Origin: Paracoccaceae bacterium
GTDB taxonomy: Bacteria > Pseudomonadota > Alphaproteobacteria > Rhodobacterales > Rhodobacteraceae
Direction of reading: 5' to 3'
DNA: 34,799 nucleotides
Assembly (NCBI GenBank): GCA_013042605.1
Contig: JABDPT010000049.1
Span: 1-34,799 of the forward strand
The first letter of the stretch is position 1, and the number at the start of each line of letters is the position of its first letter. Position numbers and translations under genes: made by a program. The notes beneath the pieces are model-generated. The model did not search any database, was not told where the DNA came from, and saw nothing but the letters and a program-made list of their open reading frames with translations. Shown piece after piece: positions 16,545 to 25,441 of the stretch.

Positions 16545-17507
16545 ATGAGATTTGCGGAAGAAGTGACCTTTGGCGGGTCCGGGCTTAACCGTGCCGGCGA
16601 AGTTCGGGCGGACGCGGAAAAGGTGGCGGCCTTGTGGGCCGATCCGGCGGCGCGGGTGCTGCCGATCTGGCGTGGCAAACCGCTTTTCGTTAGCGAAGAT
16701 AAGGCGTTAGGGTGGTTGCCAGTGGGGCACGCGGTGCTGGACAGTGCCAATGAAGCGGCAGTGTTCCTTGGCCTTGAAGACGCGGGTCCGCGCTTTGCCA
16801 TCGATATCTCTGATTGGGAACCCGAAGAGGTGCCCGACACCGTCGGGGCCTTTGTCGATCTGAGCGAGCAGCGGCATCCAGACCTGCGCGGAGATCATGC
16901 GTTTGCCGAACTGCGCGGGGTCTTGTCGCTTCTGTCGCCCAGAACCGCCGAATTGGCGGCAACGGCCAAGGCGATTCTCGGCTGGCACGAGACGCACGGA
17001 TTTTGTGCGCGTTGCGGCGCCGGGTCGGAGGTATCGCAAGCCGGATGGCAACGGACGTGCCCGGCCTGTGGCGGTCATCATTTCCCCCGGACGGACCCGG
17101 TCGTGATCATGCTGATCACCCAAGGCAACGACGTGCTGGTGGGCCGGTCGCCGCATTGGCCCGAGGGGATGTATTCGCTTCTTGCCGGATTTGTGGAGCC
17201 GGGCGAAACGATTGAAGCAGCCGTGCGGCGCGAGGTGTTCGAAGAGGCTGGAATAACCGTGGGCGAGGTCGGTTACCTAGCCTCGCAGCCCTGGCCGTTT
17301 CCGTCGTCGCTCATGATCGGGTGCCATGGCGTGGCCCAGACCCGCGAAATCACGCTTGATCCCGTTGAACTCGATGACGCGCTTTGGGTGTCGCGCGAGC
17401 GGATGACCGAGGTTTATGCCGGGCGCGATGGCGGCATGACGGCCGCGCGCAAGGGGTCTATTGCGAACTTTCTGATCGGCCGATGGCTTGCGGACCGATT
17501 GGATTGA
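16545..17507 (+). CDS. nudC: NADH pyrophosphatase / NAD-RNA decapping hydrolase NudC
   Basis: A 320-residue Nudix enzyme that splits NAD(H) to NMN(H) and AMP and, in E. coli, removes NAD caps from RNA. The zinc ribbon has Cys154, 157, 172 and 175 (CARCG...CPACGG), followed by HHFPRTDPVVIMLI. The Nudix box spans residues about 215-237 (GFVEPGETIEAAVRREVFEE then AGI). The NudC-specific SQPWPFPSS lies at 247-255. The N-terminal domain is the usual variable one. I prefer ATG 16545 (MRFAEEVTFGGSGL), since the upstream frame (MLRGAIAFAA...) runs into the AT-rich promoter region; no strong Shine-Dalgarno decides. An SRPBCC gene follows after 33 bases. Confidence 0.93.
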   Translation: MRFAEEVTFGGSGLNRAGEVRADAEKVAALWADPAARVLPIWRGKPLFVSEDKALGWLPVGHAVLDSANEAAVFLGLEDAGPRFAIDISDWEPEEVPDTVGAFVDLSEQRHPDLRGDHAFAELRGVLSLLSPRTAELAATAKAILGWHETHGFCARCGAGSEVSQAGWQRTCPACGGHHFPRTDPVVIMLITQGNDVLVGRSPHWPEGMYSLLAGFVEPGETIEAAVRREVFEEAGITVGEVGYLASQPWPFPSSLMIGCHGVAQTREITLDPVELDDALWVSRERMTEVYAGRDGGMTAARKGSIANFLIGRWLADRLD

Positions 17508-17540
17508 GCGCAGTCTGGGCGGTGAGGACACGGGGCAAGC

Positions 17541-18002
17541 ATGAAGTTTTCAAGCCGTAAAGATATGGATGCACCGCTTGAGGCGGCTTTTTCGGCCGTG
17601 GCCGATTTCGACTATCTCGAAGGGCAGATCCTGCGGCGTGGCATTCAGATCATCCGCGTCGATACGCAGCCCGAGCCGGGGCCGGGCATGTCGTGGCAGG
17701 CCGAGATGGGCTGGCGGTCGCAGCAGCATGATATCACCTGTGATCTTGTCGGCTGGGCGCCCCCTTCGGACGTGACGATGACGGCGGTCTCTGGCGGTCT
17801 GAATTGCGAAATCCTTGCCCAGATGACCGCGCTATCGCGCAGCACCACGCGGTTGCGGGTGGCGATGACCCTTAGGGCAAACACGTTTCGCGACCGGTTG
17901 CTGGTGCAATCGCTGCAAATCGCCAAGGCTCGCCTTGCCCGTCAATTCGGCGATATGGTCCACGCCTATGCGCAGGATGCAGCACGGCGGGCCAACGCCT
18001 AG
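17541..18002 (+). CDS. SRPBCC family protein
   Basis: A 153-residue protein with the START/Bet v1-like (SRPBCC) pattern. It opens MKFSSRKDMDAPLEAAFSAV, ADFDYLEGQILRRG, then alternating beta strands (GMSWQAEMGWRSQQHDITCD; DVTMTAVSGGLNCEILAQMT) and a C-terminal helix (LLVQSLQIAKARLARQFGDM). Such proteins hold hydrophobic ligands in a deep pocket; the ligand is unknown and no catalytic residue can be named. It has no signal peptide. It probably shares a transcript with nudC (33-base gap). Its stop overlaps the stop of the convergent pheA by 4 bases. Confidence 0.75.
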   Translation: MKFSSRKDMDAPLEAAFSAVADFDYLEGQILRRGIQIIRVDTQPEPGPGMSWQAEMGWRSQQHDITCDLVGWAPPSDVTMTAVSGGLNCEILAQMTALSRSTTRLRVAMTLRANTFRDRLLVQSLQIAKARLARQFGDMVHAYAQDAARRANA

Positions 18003-18832
18003 CTGCGGCCGCGATCACTGGGATAGACGCCCAGTATCGTCATGGATGACGTGAAATAGGCCAGTTCTTCCAAGGCAAGCTGGACGTTGTGATCGTCAGG
18101 ATGGCCTTCGATATCGGCGTAGAACTGCGTCGCGGTGAAAGACCCGCCGACCATGTAGCTTTCCAGCTTGGTCATGTTCACGCCGTTTGTGGCGAAACCG
18201 CCCATCGCCTTGTAAAGAGCTGCCGGAATATTCCGGACGCGGAAAACGAAGGACGTGATCGGGGTGGTATCGCCGCGGCGCGAGAAGTCGGGTTCGCGCG
18301 CCATGATCAGGAATCGCGTGGTGTTCTTGTCGTGGTCTTCGATATGGCGGGCCAGCACGTCGAGGCCATAGATCTCGCCCGCAAGTTCCGACGCCAGTGC
18401 GGCTTCGGCAGGTTGCCCATGTTCGGCGATGATCTTGGCCGACCCGGCGGTATCTGCGCCGGTGATGCCGTGAATCCCGTTTTCGCGCAGGAAATCGCGG
18501 CACTGACCCAGAAGAACCGTGTGGCTCATCGCGGATTTCACCTGATCAAGGGTCGTGCCCGGCACCGCCAGAAGGTTGATGTGCACGCGTACAAAGGCTT
18601 CGGCGATGATGTGCAGCCCGCTTTCGGGCAGAAGGTGGTGAATGTCGGCCACGCGGCCATAGGTCGAGTTTTCAACCGGCAGCATGGCAAGATCCGCCTC
18701 GCCCCCGCGTACGGTGTCGATCACATCCTCGAACGTGCGGCAGGCCACGGCCTGATGGTCGGGATAGGTTTCGCGGCAGGCCTGATGCGAATAGGCGCCG
18801 GGTTCTCCCTGAAAGGCGATTTTCTGTGCCAT
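17999..18832 (-). CDS. pheA: Prephenate dehydratase
   Basis: A 277-residue monofunctional prephenate dehydratase (phenylalanine synthesis, prephenate to phenylpyruvate). It begins MAQKIAFQGEPGAYSHQACR, the usual type II periplasmic-like catalytic domain. The conserved LPVENSTYGRV and the NTTRFLIM motif (TRF, catalytic Thr) are present. The C-terminal ACT domain has ITSFVFRVRNIPAALYKAMG and NMTKLESYMVGG; the usual regulatory motifs GAL and ESRP are changed to AAL and ESYM. No chorismate mutase domain is attached. ATG 18832 was chosen because the family starts there; the longer upstream frame is not coding. It is divergent from the cytochrome c gene. Confidence 0.94.
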   Translation of the reverse strand: MAQKIAFQGEPGAYSHQACRETYPDHQAVACRTFEDVIDTVRGGEADLAMLPVENSTYGRVADIHHLLPESGLHIIAEAFVRVHINLLAVPGTTLDQVKSAMSHTVLLGQCRDFLRENGIHGITGADTAGSAKIIAEHGQPAEAALASELAGEIYGLDVLARHIEDHDKNTTRFLIMAREPDFSRRGDTTPITSFVFRVRNIPAALYKAMGGFATNGVNMTKLESYMVGGSFTATQFYADIEGHPDDHNVQLALEELAYFTSSMTILGVYPSDRGRS

Positions 18833-18946
18833 GTGTTCCGAATGCCGTTTGCGCCCGTGGGCCTTTTGGTCGCGCCTCATATCCCTTGAAAGCCCCAAGG
18901 GGAAGCGGGTAGATAGCGCCGACACTGGGACGAGGCAGGACGCGAC

Positions 18947-19462
18947 ATGTTCGACACAATGACCGTAACCAAAGCAGTGGGCTCGATCTGCGCCGCATTT
19001 CTTGTGCTGCTTTTGGGAAAATGGGCGGCGGAAGGTCTGTATCACGTGGGCGGCCACGGCAAACATGCTGAGCAAGCCTATTCGATCGACACCGGCGAAG
19101 AAGACCAAGGCGCGGAGAACGTTGTCGAAGAGGTCGATTTCGGCCCGATCTTTGCATCGGCAAGTGCCGAGGACGGCGAAAACCTGTGGCGGGCCTGCCG
19201 GTCGTGCCATGCGCTTGAGGCCGGAAAGAACGGCACGGGGCCTTACCTCACGGGCGTGGTCGGACGGGCCAAGGGCGCTGCGCAGGGCTATGCCTATTCC
19301 GAGGCGATGGCTTCGCAAGAGGGTGAATGGACCCCGGAAAACCTTCAGCTCTTCCTTGAGAACCCGCGTGAATACACGCCGGGCACCAAGATGGCGTATA
19401 ACGGAATGCGCGATATCGAAGACCGCGCGAACCTGATCGCCTATCTCGCGACGTTCAATTAA
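18947..19462 (+). CDS. cycM: Membrane-anchored c-type cytochrome (c552/cy type)
   Basis: A 171-residue cytochrome c held in the inner membrane by an uncleaved N-terminal segment (VGSICAAFLVLLLGKWAAEG, residues 11-30), with its heme domain in the periplasm. An acidic linker (SIDTGEEDQGAENVVEEVDF) leads to the heme site CRSCH (C84, C87, H88). The distal ligand is Met149 in PGTKMAYNGMRD. The plan matches cytochrome c552 (CycM) of Paracoccus and cytochrome cy of Rhodobacter, which carry electrons between the bc1 complex and oxidases (or the reaction centre). A hairpin terminator follows. Divergent from pheA. Confidence 0.9.
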   Translation: MFDTMTVTKAVGSICAAFLVLLLGKWAAEGLYHVGGHGKHAEQAYSIDTGEEDQGAENVVEEVDFGPIFASASAEDGENLWRACRSCHALEAGKNGTGPYLTGVVGRAKGAAQGYAYSEAMASQEGEWTPENLQLFLENPREYTPGTKMAYNGMRDIEDRANLIAYLATFN

Positions 19463-19486
19463 TCGGCATCTGCCGTAGGAAACGCG

Positions 19487-19516
19487 AAGGCCCCGGCACG
19501 CAGGTGCGGGGCCTTT
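19487..19516 (+). terminator. Rho-independent terminator of the cytochrome c gene
   Basis: AAGGCCCCGGCAC (19487-19499) pairs with GTGCGGGGCCTT (19504-19515) with one bulged G, followed by TTGCATTTTGC. It starts about 25 bases past the cytochrome stop at 19462. Confidence 0.85.
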
Positions 19517-19638
19517 TGCATTTTGCAGCATACAATCACCAAATCGTCAGCGATTATCGCCTTGAATAGTCGACATTGCGGTAATTAGCCTAAATTCTAA
19601 CGACAGCAGTGCAGGAAGCCGGCGTGACGGAGGATCAG

Positions 19639-21543
19639 ATGGCGCGATACCCCATTTCCAAGGCGAAGGCCGCAAGCGGGACCGTTCCGGTCATTCGGTG
19701 GGCCGGACTGGCCGCAGGTACGATTGCCGCGATGCTGGCCTGGAGCGCGGCGAAGGCCGAGGGCGATATCATCGTCTCGCACGGGTATTCGACCTTCGGT
19801 GATCTGAAATACCCCGCCGATTTCCCGCATCTCGACTATGTGAACCCCGAGGCCCCCAAGGGCGGCGAGATTTCGCAATGGGCGCAAGGTACGTTCGACA
19901 GCTTCAACAACTATACCCGCAAGGGACGGGCCGGGGCGTTGTCGACCGTGGGGCACGAGTCGATTTTGACGACGGTGGCCGATGACATCAACGCGTCCTA
20001 CTGCCTGCTGTGCACGACAATGGAATACCCCGAAAGCAAGGATTGGGTGATCTTCAACTTGCGGCCCGAAGTGCGGTTTTCGGATGGCCGTCCGTTCATG
20101 GCATCGGACATCAAGTTCGCCTTCGAGCTCTTCATGGAACAGGGCCTGCCGTCCTTCCGCGCGGCTTTCGGCGCGCAGATCGAAAGCGTCGAAGTGCTGG
20201 GCGACCACCGGGTGAAGTTCAACTTCACGCCCGAAGCGCCGCGCCGCGACGTGATCGAACTGGCGGGCATCTTCCCGGCGTTTTCGGAATCGTGGTTCGA
20301 GGAAACCGGTGCGCGGCTTGATGAAAGCTCGCTCGTCCCGATCCTCGGAACCGGGCAATACCAGCTTGAAAGCTATGACGTGAACCGCCGGATCGTCTAT
20401 GAGCGCAACCCCGATTACTGGGGGGCGGACCTGCCCATCAATGTCGGGCGCGGGAACTTCGACAAGATCCGGGTCGAGTATTTCGCGGATAGCTCGGCAG
20501 CTTTCGAGGCGTTCAAATCCGGGGCCTATACCTTCCGTAACGAAATCTCGTCGAAGGAATGGGCGACGTCCTATAATTTTCCGGCTGTGGACAACGGCTG
20601 GGTGAAGGTCGAGGAATTGCCGGACGGCAATATCTCTTCGGGGCAATCCTTTGTCTTCAACCTGCGGCGCGAGAAGTTTCAGGACCCGCGCGTGCGCGAA
20701 GCTATCGGTCTGATGTTCAACTTCGAATGGTCGAACGAGACGCTGTTCTACGGGCTTTATGAGCGGATCACGTCGTTCTGGGGCAACAGCGATCTTGAGG
20801 CGACGGGCGTTCCGAACGAGGCCGAGTTGGCACTGCTGGAACCGCTGGTGGCGGAGGGGCTTTTGGATGAGAGCATTCTGACCGATGAGGTGCGCATGCC
20901 GCCGCCATCCGGCAACCGCCAGCTTGACCGCCGCAACCTGCGCCGCGCCTCGGCACTTCTGGACGAGGCTGGTTGGGAAGTTGGCGATGACGGGATGCGC
21001 CGCAAGAACGGGCAGCTTCTGACCGTGGAATTCCTGGAAAGCTCGCCCGCCTTTGACCGGATCATCAACCCCTATGTGCAGAACCTTCAGCGGCTGGGCA
21101 TTCAGGCAAAACTTGACCGGGTCGACCCGTCGCAGGCCACTGACCGCGAGCGGAATTATGATTACGACATGGCGACCCACAGCTTCAATCTTGGGTTCGA
21201 GCCGTCGACCGGACTGAAGCAATGGTTCGGGTCCGAGGCAATGGATGAAAGCACGCGCAATTTGATGGGGCTAAGCGACCCGGCGGTGGATCGGCTGATC
21301 GATGTGATCGTGGCTGCCGAGAACCGCGAAGAGATGCAGACCGGTGTGCGCGTCCTCGACCGTGTGCTGCGCGCCAAGCTTTTCTGGGTGCCGCAGTGGT
21401 TCAAGGACGTGCACACGGTCGCATATTACGATATGTTCGAGTATCCCGAACCGCTTCCCGCGTTTTCGCGCGGCGAGTTGGATTTCTGGTGGTACAACGA
21501 AGACAAGGCCCAAGCCCTGCGCGAGGCCGGCGCGATCAACTAA
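19639..21543 (+). CDS. yejA: Peptide ABC transporter substrate-binding protein, YejA-like
   Basis: A 634-residue family-5 solute-binding protein. The signal segment is WAGLAAGTIAAMLAWSAAKA, cut before EGDIIVSHGYS. The YejA-type opening is clear: STFGDLKYPADFPHLDYVNP, EAPKGGEISQWAQGTFDSFN. Later blocks VIFNLRPEVRFSDGRPFMAS and GTGQYQLESYDVNRRIVYER are typical of peptide-binding family 5. Homologs bind oligopeptides and, in E. coli, microcin C. ATG 19639 has GGAGG 5 bases upstream; GTG 19609 and GTG 19624 are in frame but less well placed. It is first of yejA-B-E-F. The W-W-N end (LDFWWYNEDKAQALREAGAI) is also family-like. Confidence 0.92.
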   Translation: MARYPISKAKAASGTVPVIRWAGLAAGTIAAMLAWSAAKAEGDIIVSHGYSTFGDLKYPADFPHLDYVNPEAPKGGEISQWAQGTFDSFNNYTRKGRAGALSTVGHESILTTVADDINASYCLLCTTMEYPESKDWVIFNLRPEVRFSDGRPFMASDIKFAFELFMEQGLPSFRAAFGAQIESVEVLGDHRVKFNFTPEAPRRDVIELAGIFPAFSESWFEETGARLDESSLVPILGTGQYQLESYDVNRRIVYERNPDYWGADLPINVGRGNFDKIRVEYFADSSAAFEAFKSGAYTFRNEISSKEWATSYNFPAVDNGWVKVEELPDGNISSGQSFVFNLRREKFQDPRVREAIGLMFNFEWSNETLFYGLYERITSFWGNSDLEATGVPNEAELALLEPLVAEGLLDESILTDEVRMPPPSGNRQLDRRNLRRASALLDEAGWEVGDDGMRRKNGQLLTVEFLESSPAFDRIINPYVQNLQRLGIQAKLDRVDPSQATDRERNYDYDMATHSFNLGFEPSTGLKQWFGSEAMDESTRNLMGLSDPAVDRLIDVIVAAENREEMQTGVRVLDRVLRAKLFWVPQWFKDVHTVAYYDMFEYPEPLPAFSRGELDFWWYNEDKAQALREAGAIN

Positions 21544-21564
21544 AGGGGCGGGTCGGAGCAGGCA

Positions 21565-22647
21565 ATGGGCGCATATATCCTCAGACGGCTTTTGTTGGTG
21601 ATCCCGACGCTTCTTGGCATTATGATCATCAACTTCACGCTGACCCAGTTCGTGCCGGGCGGGCCGATCGAACAGATCATTGCCCAGCTTGAAGGCGGCG
21701 GCGATGTGTTCGAGGGGATCGCGGGCGGCGGCAGCGAGGCGCTTGATAACAACACCGGCGACAGCGGCTATGTCGGAGCGCGGGGCCTTCCGCCTGAATT
21801 CATCGCCCAGCTCGAAGCCGAATTCGGGTTCGACAAACCGCCGCTTGAGCGGTTCCTGAACATGATGTGGAACTACATCCGCTTCGATTTCGGAGAGAGC
21901 TATTTCCGGTCGATCAGCGTTGTCGATCTGGTGCTGGAAAAGATGCCGGTGTCGATCACGCTTGGCCTGTGGTCGACGGTCATCGCCTATCTGGTGTCGA
22001 TCCCGCTGGGCATCCGCAAGGCGGTCAAGGACGGATCGCCCTTCGATACCTGGACATCCGGCATGATCATCGTGGCCTACGCGATCCCCGGGTTCCTCTT
22101 CGCGATCCTGCTGCTGGTCCTGTTCGCGGGCGGGTCCTATTGGCAGGTCTTCCCGCTGCGCGGCCTGACCTCGGACAATTTCGACGAACTGTCGATGCTG
22201 GGCAAGGCTGCCGATTATTTCTGGCACATCACGCTGCCGGTGCTCGCCTCGACCATTTCAGCCTTCGCCACGCTGACCCTGCTGACCAAGAACAGCTTTC
22301 TCGATGAGATCAAGAAGCAGTATGTCATCACCGCCAAGGCCAAGGGTCTTTCGGAGGGCCGGGTACTTTACGGCCACATCTTCCGCAATGCGATGCTGAT
22401 CGTGATCGCGGGCTTCCCGGCGGTGTTCATCGGGGTGTTCTTCGGCGGTTCGCTGATCATCGAGACGATCTTCTCGCTTGACGGCCTGGGACGACTTGGG
22501 TTCGAGGCCGCGGTGGCGCGGGATTATCCGGTGATCTTCGGCACGCTCTTCTTCTTCGGCCTCGTTGGCCTTGTCGTCGGCATCCTGTCGGACCTGATGT
22601 ACGTTTTCATCGACCCACGCATCGACTTTGAAACGCGGGAGAGTTGA
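21565..22647 (+). CDS. yejB: Peptide ABC transporter permease, YejB-like
   Basis: A 360-residue inner-membrane permease. It opens [20 protein letters not shown], the usual DppB/YejB start with TM1, then a long periplasmic part (residues about 25-110, containing [20 protein letters not shown]) before the remaining membrane segments. The ATPase-docking EAA loop is [20 protein letters not shown]. The C-terminus ends with [16 protein letters not shown] 21565 has GGAG 6 bases upstream. It lies 21 bases after yejA and 2 bases before yejE. It pairs with YejE to form the channel. Confidence 0.92.
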   Translation: MGAYILRRLLLVIPTLLGIMIINFTLTQFVPGGPIEQIIAQLEGGGDVFEGIAGGGSEALDNNTGDSGYVGARGLPPEFIAQLEAEFGFDKPPLERFLNMMWNYIRFDFGESYFRSISVVDLVLEKMPVSITLGLWSTVIAYLVSIPLGIRKAVKDGSPFDTWTSGMIIVAYAIPGFLFAILLLVLFAGGSYWQVFPLRGLTSDNFDELSMLGKAADYFWHITLPVLASTISAFATLTLLTKNSFLDEIKKQYVITAKAKGLSEGRVLYGHIFRNAMLIVIAGFPAVFIGVFFGGSLIIETIFSLDGLGRLGFEAAVARDYPVIFGTLFFFGLVGLVVGILSDLMYVFIDPRIDFETRES

Positions 22648-22649
22648 GC

Positions 22650-23831
22650 ATGGCGGTCGCCGAACCTCAGCCCGATCCCGTCGCGCCCAAGCCGTTGGTG
22701 CCGCCCGCGCCCAAGCGCGGCTTTTTCTCGCTTTCCCCGCTGAACCAGCGCAGGTGGCGGAATTTCAAACGCAACCGCCGCGCGCTCTGGTCGCTTTGGA
22801 TTTTCGCGGTGATCTTCGGGCTGTCGCTGATGGCCGAGTTCATAGCCAACGACAAACCCATCGCGGTCAGCTATCGCGGCGAACTTCATATGCCGCTGTT
22901 CAATTTCTACCCCGAAACCGCTTTTGGCGGCGATCTGCGCACCGAGGCGGTCTACGGCGATGTCGAGGTACAATGCCTTATCGTCTCGGGCGGGCTTGAG
23001 ACCTGTTTCGACGACCCCGAAGGCATTCTTGCCGATGCCGAAGACGGCGTGGTCGATGGCGCGGATATCGAGAAGGGGTGGATGATCTGGCCACCCATTC
23101 CGTATTCCTACAACACGATCAACGATATCGAAGGATCGGCCCCGTCGGCCCCGGACAGCAAACACATTCTGGGCACCGACGACACCGCGCGTGACGTGGC
23201 CGCACGTGTGATCTACGGGTTCCGGCTGTCGATCCTCTTCACCCTGATCGTAACGGTAATCGCCAGCGTCATCGGCATCGTCGCGGGCGCGGTCCAAGGC
23301 TTTTTCGGTGGCTGGCTCGACCTGATCTTTCAGCGGTTCATCGAGATCTGGGTGTCGACCCCGTCGCTCTACATCATCATCATCATGTTCGCGATATTGG
23401 GGCGAAGTTTCTGGCTTCTTGTGTTCCTGACCGCGCTCTTTGGCTGGCCCGCCCTTGTCGGCGTGGTCCGGGCCGAGTTTCTGCGGGCGCGGAATTTCGA
23501 ATATGTGCGGGCGGCCCGTGCGCTGGGCGTGTCGAACTGGACGATCATGTTCCGTCACATGCTGCCCAACGCGATGGTCGCGACGCTCACGCTTTTGCCG
23601 TTCATCATCACCGGTACGATCGCGACTTTGGCGTCACTGGACTTTCTTGGTTTCGGCCTGCCGTCTTCCGCGCCGTCGCTGGGCGAGCTGACCTTGCAAG
23701 CCAAGCAGAACCTGCAGGCGCCCTGGCTGGCCTTTACCGCGTTCTTCACCTTCGCAATCATGCTGTCGCTTCTTGTCTTCATCTTTGAAGGCGTGCGCGA
23801 TGCCTTTGATCCGAGAAAGACGTTTCAATGA
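22650..23831 (+). CDS. yejE: Peptide ABC transporter permease, YejE-like
   Basis: A 393-residue permease. The conserved N-terminus has LSPLNQRRWRNFKRNRRALW before TM1 (WSLWIFAVIFGLSLMAEFIA). Next comes a periplasmic stretch of about 120 residues with a cysteine pair (VQCLIVSGGLETCFDDPEG), then HILGTDDTARDVAARVIYGF, the typical DppC-family sequence. The EAA loop is YVRAARALGVSNWTIMFRHM. It ends DAFDPRKTF. ATG 22650 has GGGAGAG 6 bases upstream. The periplasmic insert makes it longer than E. coli YejE. Its end overlaps yejF by 4 bases (ATGA). Confidence 0.92.
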   Translation: MAVAEPQPDPVAPKPLVPPAPKRGFFSLSPLNQRRWRNFKRNRRALWSLWIFAVIFGLSLMAEFIANDKPIAVSYRGELHMPLFNFYPETAFGGDLRTEAVYGDVEVQCLIVSGGLETCFDDPEGILADAEDGVVDGADIEKGWMIWPPIPYSYNTINDIEGSAPSAPDSKHILGTDDTARDVAARVIYGFRLSILFTLIVTVIASVIGIVAGAVQGFFGGWLDLIFQRFIEIWVSTPSLYIIIIMFAILGRSFWLLVFLTALFGWPALVGVVRAEFLRARNFEYVRAARALGVSNWTIMFRHMLPNAMVATLTLLPFIITGTIATLASLDFLGFGLPSSAPSLGELTLQAKQNLQAPWLAFTAFFTFAIMLSLLVFIFEGVRDAFDPRKTFQ

Positions 23832-25435
23832 GCGATGCGCTTCTCACCGTGTCGGGGCTAAGCGTCGGCTTCCGGCAGGACGGGGCGGAAACGCTGGCCG
23901 TCAAGGGCGTTTCCTTCGAGGTCGGGCGGGGCGAGACGGTGGCGCTGGTCGGCGAGAGCGGATCGGGCAAGTCGGTCACGGCGCTGTCGACGGTGTCGCT
24001 TCTGGGCGACAGCGCGCGGATTGCCGGGTCGATCACCTATAACGGCGAAGAGATGGTGGGCGCCAACGAGGCGCGGCTGCGCGATGTGCGCGGCAATGAC
24101 ATCAGCTTTATCTTCCAAGAGCCGATGACCTCGCTCAACCCGCTGCACACGCTGGAAAAGCAGCTTGTCGAAAGCATCGCGTTGCACCAGGGGCTGGTGG
24201 GTGATGCGGCGCGCGCGCGGGTGCTGGAGCTGTTGCACAAGGTGGGCATTCAAGACCCGGAATCGCGTCTGGGCGCCTATCCGCACCAGCTTTCCGGCGG
24301 GCAGCGGCAGCGTGTGATGATCGCAATGGCGCTGGCCAACGGGCCCGACCTGCTGATCGCGGACGAGCCGACGACGGCGCTCGATGTCACCATTCAGGCG
24401 CAGATCCTCGCGCTTCTGGCCGATCTGAAAGAGGCCGAGGGGATGAGCATGCTTTTCATCACCCACGACCTCGGGATCGTGCGCAAGATCGCCGACCGGG
24501 TCTGTGTGATGAAGGACGGGGAAATTGTTGAAACCGGGCCGACGTCCGAGATTTTCGCCAACCCGCAGCATCCCTATACGATCAAGCTTCTAAGTGCCGA
24601 AACCGCTGGCTTGCCCGACCCTGTGCCAACGGAAGCCGAAGAGATCGCATCAACCGATCGGTTGCGGATCTGGTTCCCGATCCAAAGCGGTTTGTTGAAG
24701 CGGACGGTGGGGCATGTGAAGGCGGTGAACGCCGCAAGCTTGTCGGTGCGCGCGGGCGAAACGGTGGGCATCGTCGGCGAAAGCGGTTCGGGCAAGACGA
24801 CGCTGGCGCTGGCCATCATGCGGCTGATTTCGTCGGACGGCCCGGTGGTGTTTCTGGGTCAGGACATTCAGGGCTGGAGGTCGCGCCAGTTGCGCCCCTT
24901 GCGGCGTGACATGCAGATCGTGTTTCAGGATCCGTATGGCTCGCTCAGCCCGCGGATGAGCATTGAAGAGATCATCGCCGAAGGACTGTCGGTGCATGGC
25001 ACCGAGGCGGGCCGCCATGAACGCGAGATGGTGGCCGAGATCATGACCGAGGTGGGGCTCGATCCGACGACGATGCACCGGTATCCGCACGAGTTTTCCG
25101 GTGGCCAGCGACAGCGCATCGCGATTGCGCGGGCGATGATCCTGCGGCCAAGGCTTCTTGTCCTCGATGAGCCGACCTCGGCGCTGGATATGACGGTGCA
25201 GGTCCAGATCGTGGAGCTGCTGCGCGAGTTGCAGCGGCGGCACCAGCTTGCCTATCTCTTTATCAGCCATGATCTGAAAGTCGTGCGCGCGCTGGCCCAT
25301 AAGGTGATGGTGATGAAGCGCGGCGACATCGTCGAAGAAGGCCCGGCGGATCAGATCTTCGATGCGCCGAAAGAGGCCTATACGCGCGAGTTGATGGCCG
25401 CGGCGTTCGATCTGGTTGGGGATAACGTCGCCTGA
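23828..25435 (+). CDS. yejF: Peptide ABC transporter ATP-binding protein with two ATPase domains, YejF-like
   Basis: A 535-residue protein with two ABC ATPase domains in tandem. Domain 1: Walker A GESGSGKS (42-49), signature LSGGQRQR, Walker [13 protein letters not shown]. Domain 2: Walker A GESGSGKT (about 315-322), signature FSGGQRQR, Walker [13 protein letters not shown]. Both have the switch His ([16 protein letters not shown]). The linker [20 protein letters not shown] is the oligopeptide-binding type tail. One protein thus powers the YejB/YejE channel. It ends the operon and stops 6 bases before the 3' end of the convergent carboxypeptidase gene. Confidence 0.94.
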   Translation: MSDALLTVSGLSVGFRQDGAETLAVKGVSFEVGRGETVALVGESGSGKSVTALSTVSLLGDSARIAGSITYNGEEMVGANEARLRDVRGNDISFIFQEPMTSLNPLHTLEKQLVESIALHQGLVGDAARARVLELLHKVGIQDPESRLGAYPHQLSGGQRQRVMIAMALANGPDLLIADEPTTALDVTIQAQILALLADLKEAEGMSMLFITHDLGIVRKIADRVCVMKDGEIVETGPTSEIFANPQHPYTIKLLSAETAGLPDPVPTEAEEIASTDRLRIWFPIQSGLLKRTVGHVKAVNAASLSVRAGETVGIVGESGSGKTTLALAIMRLISSDGPVVFLGQDIQGWRSRQLRPLRRDMQIVFQDPYGSLSPRMSIEEIIAEGLSVHGTEAGRHEREMVAEIMTEVGLDPTTMHRYPHEFSGGQRQRIAIARAMILRPRLLVLDEPTSALDMTVQVQIVELLRELQRRHQLAYLFISHDLKVVRALAHKVMVMKRGDIVEEGPADQIFDAPKEAYTRELMAAAFDLVGDNVA

Positions 25436-25441
25436 ACGACC

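Noticed and set aside
19597-21222. A 541-codon open frame on the minus strand
   Set aside because: It is the antisense shadow of yejA. Composition is rich in Arg, His and Gln with no domain, and yejA opposite is unmistakable.
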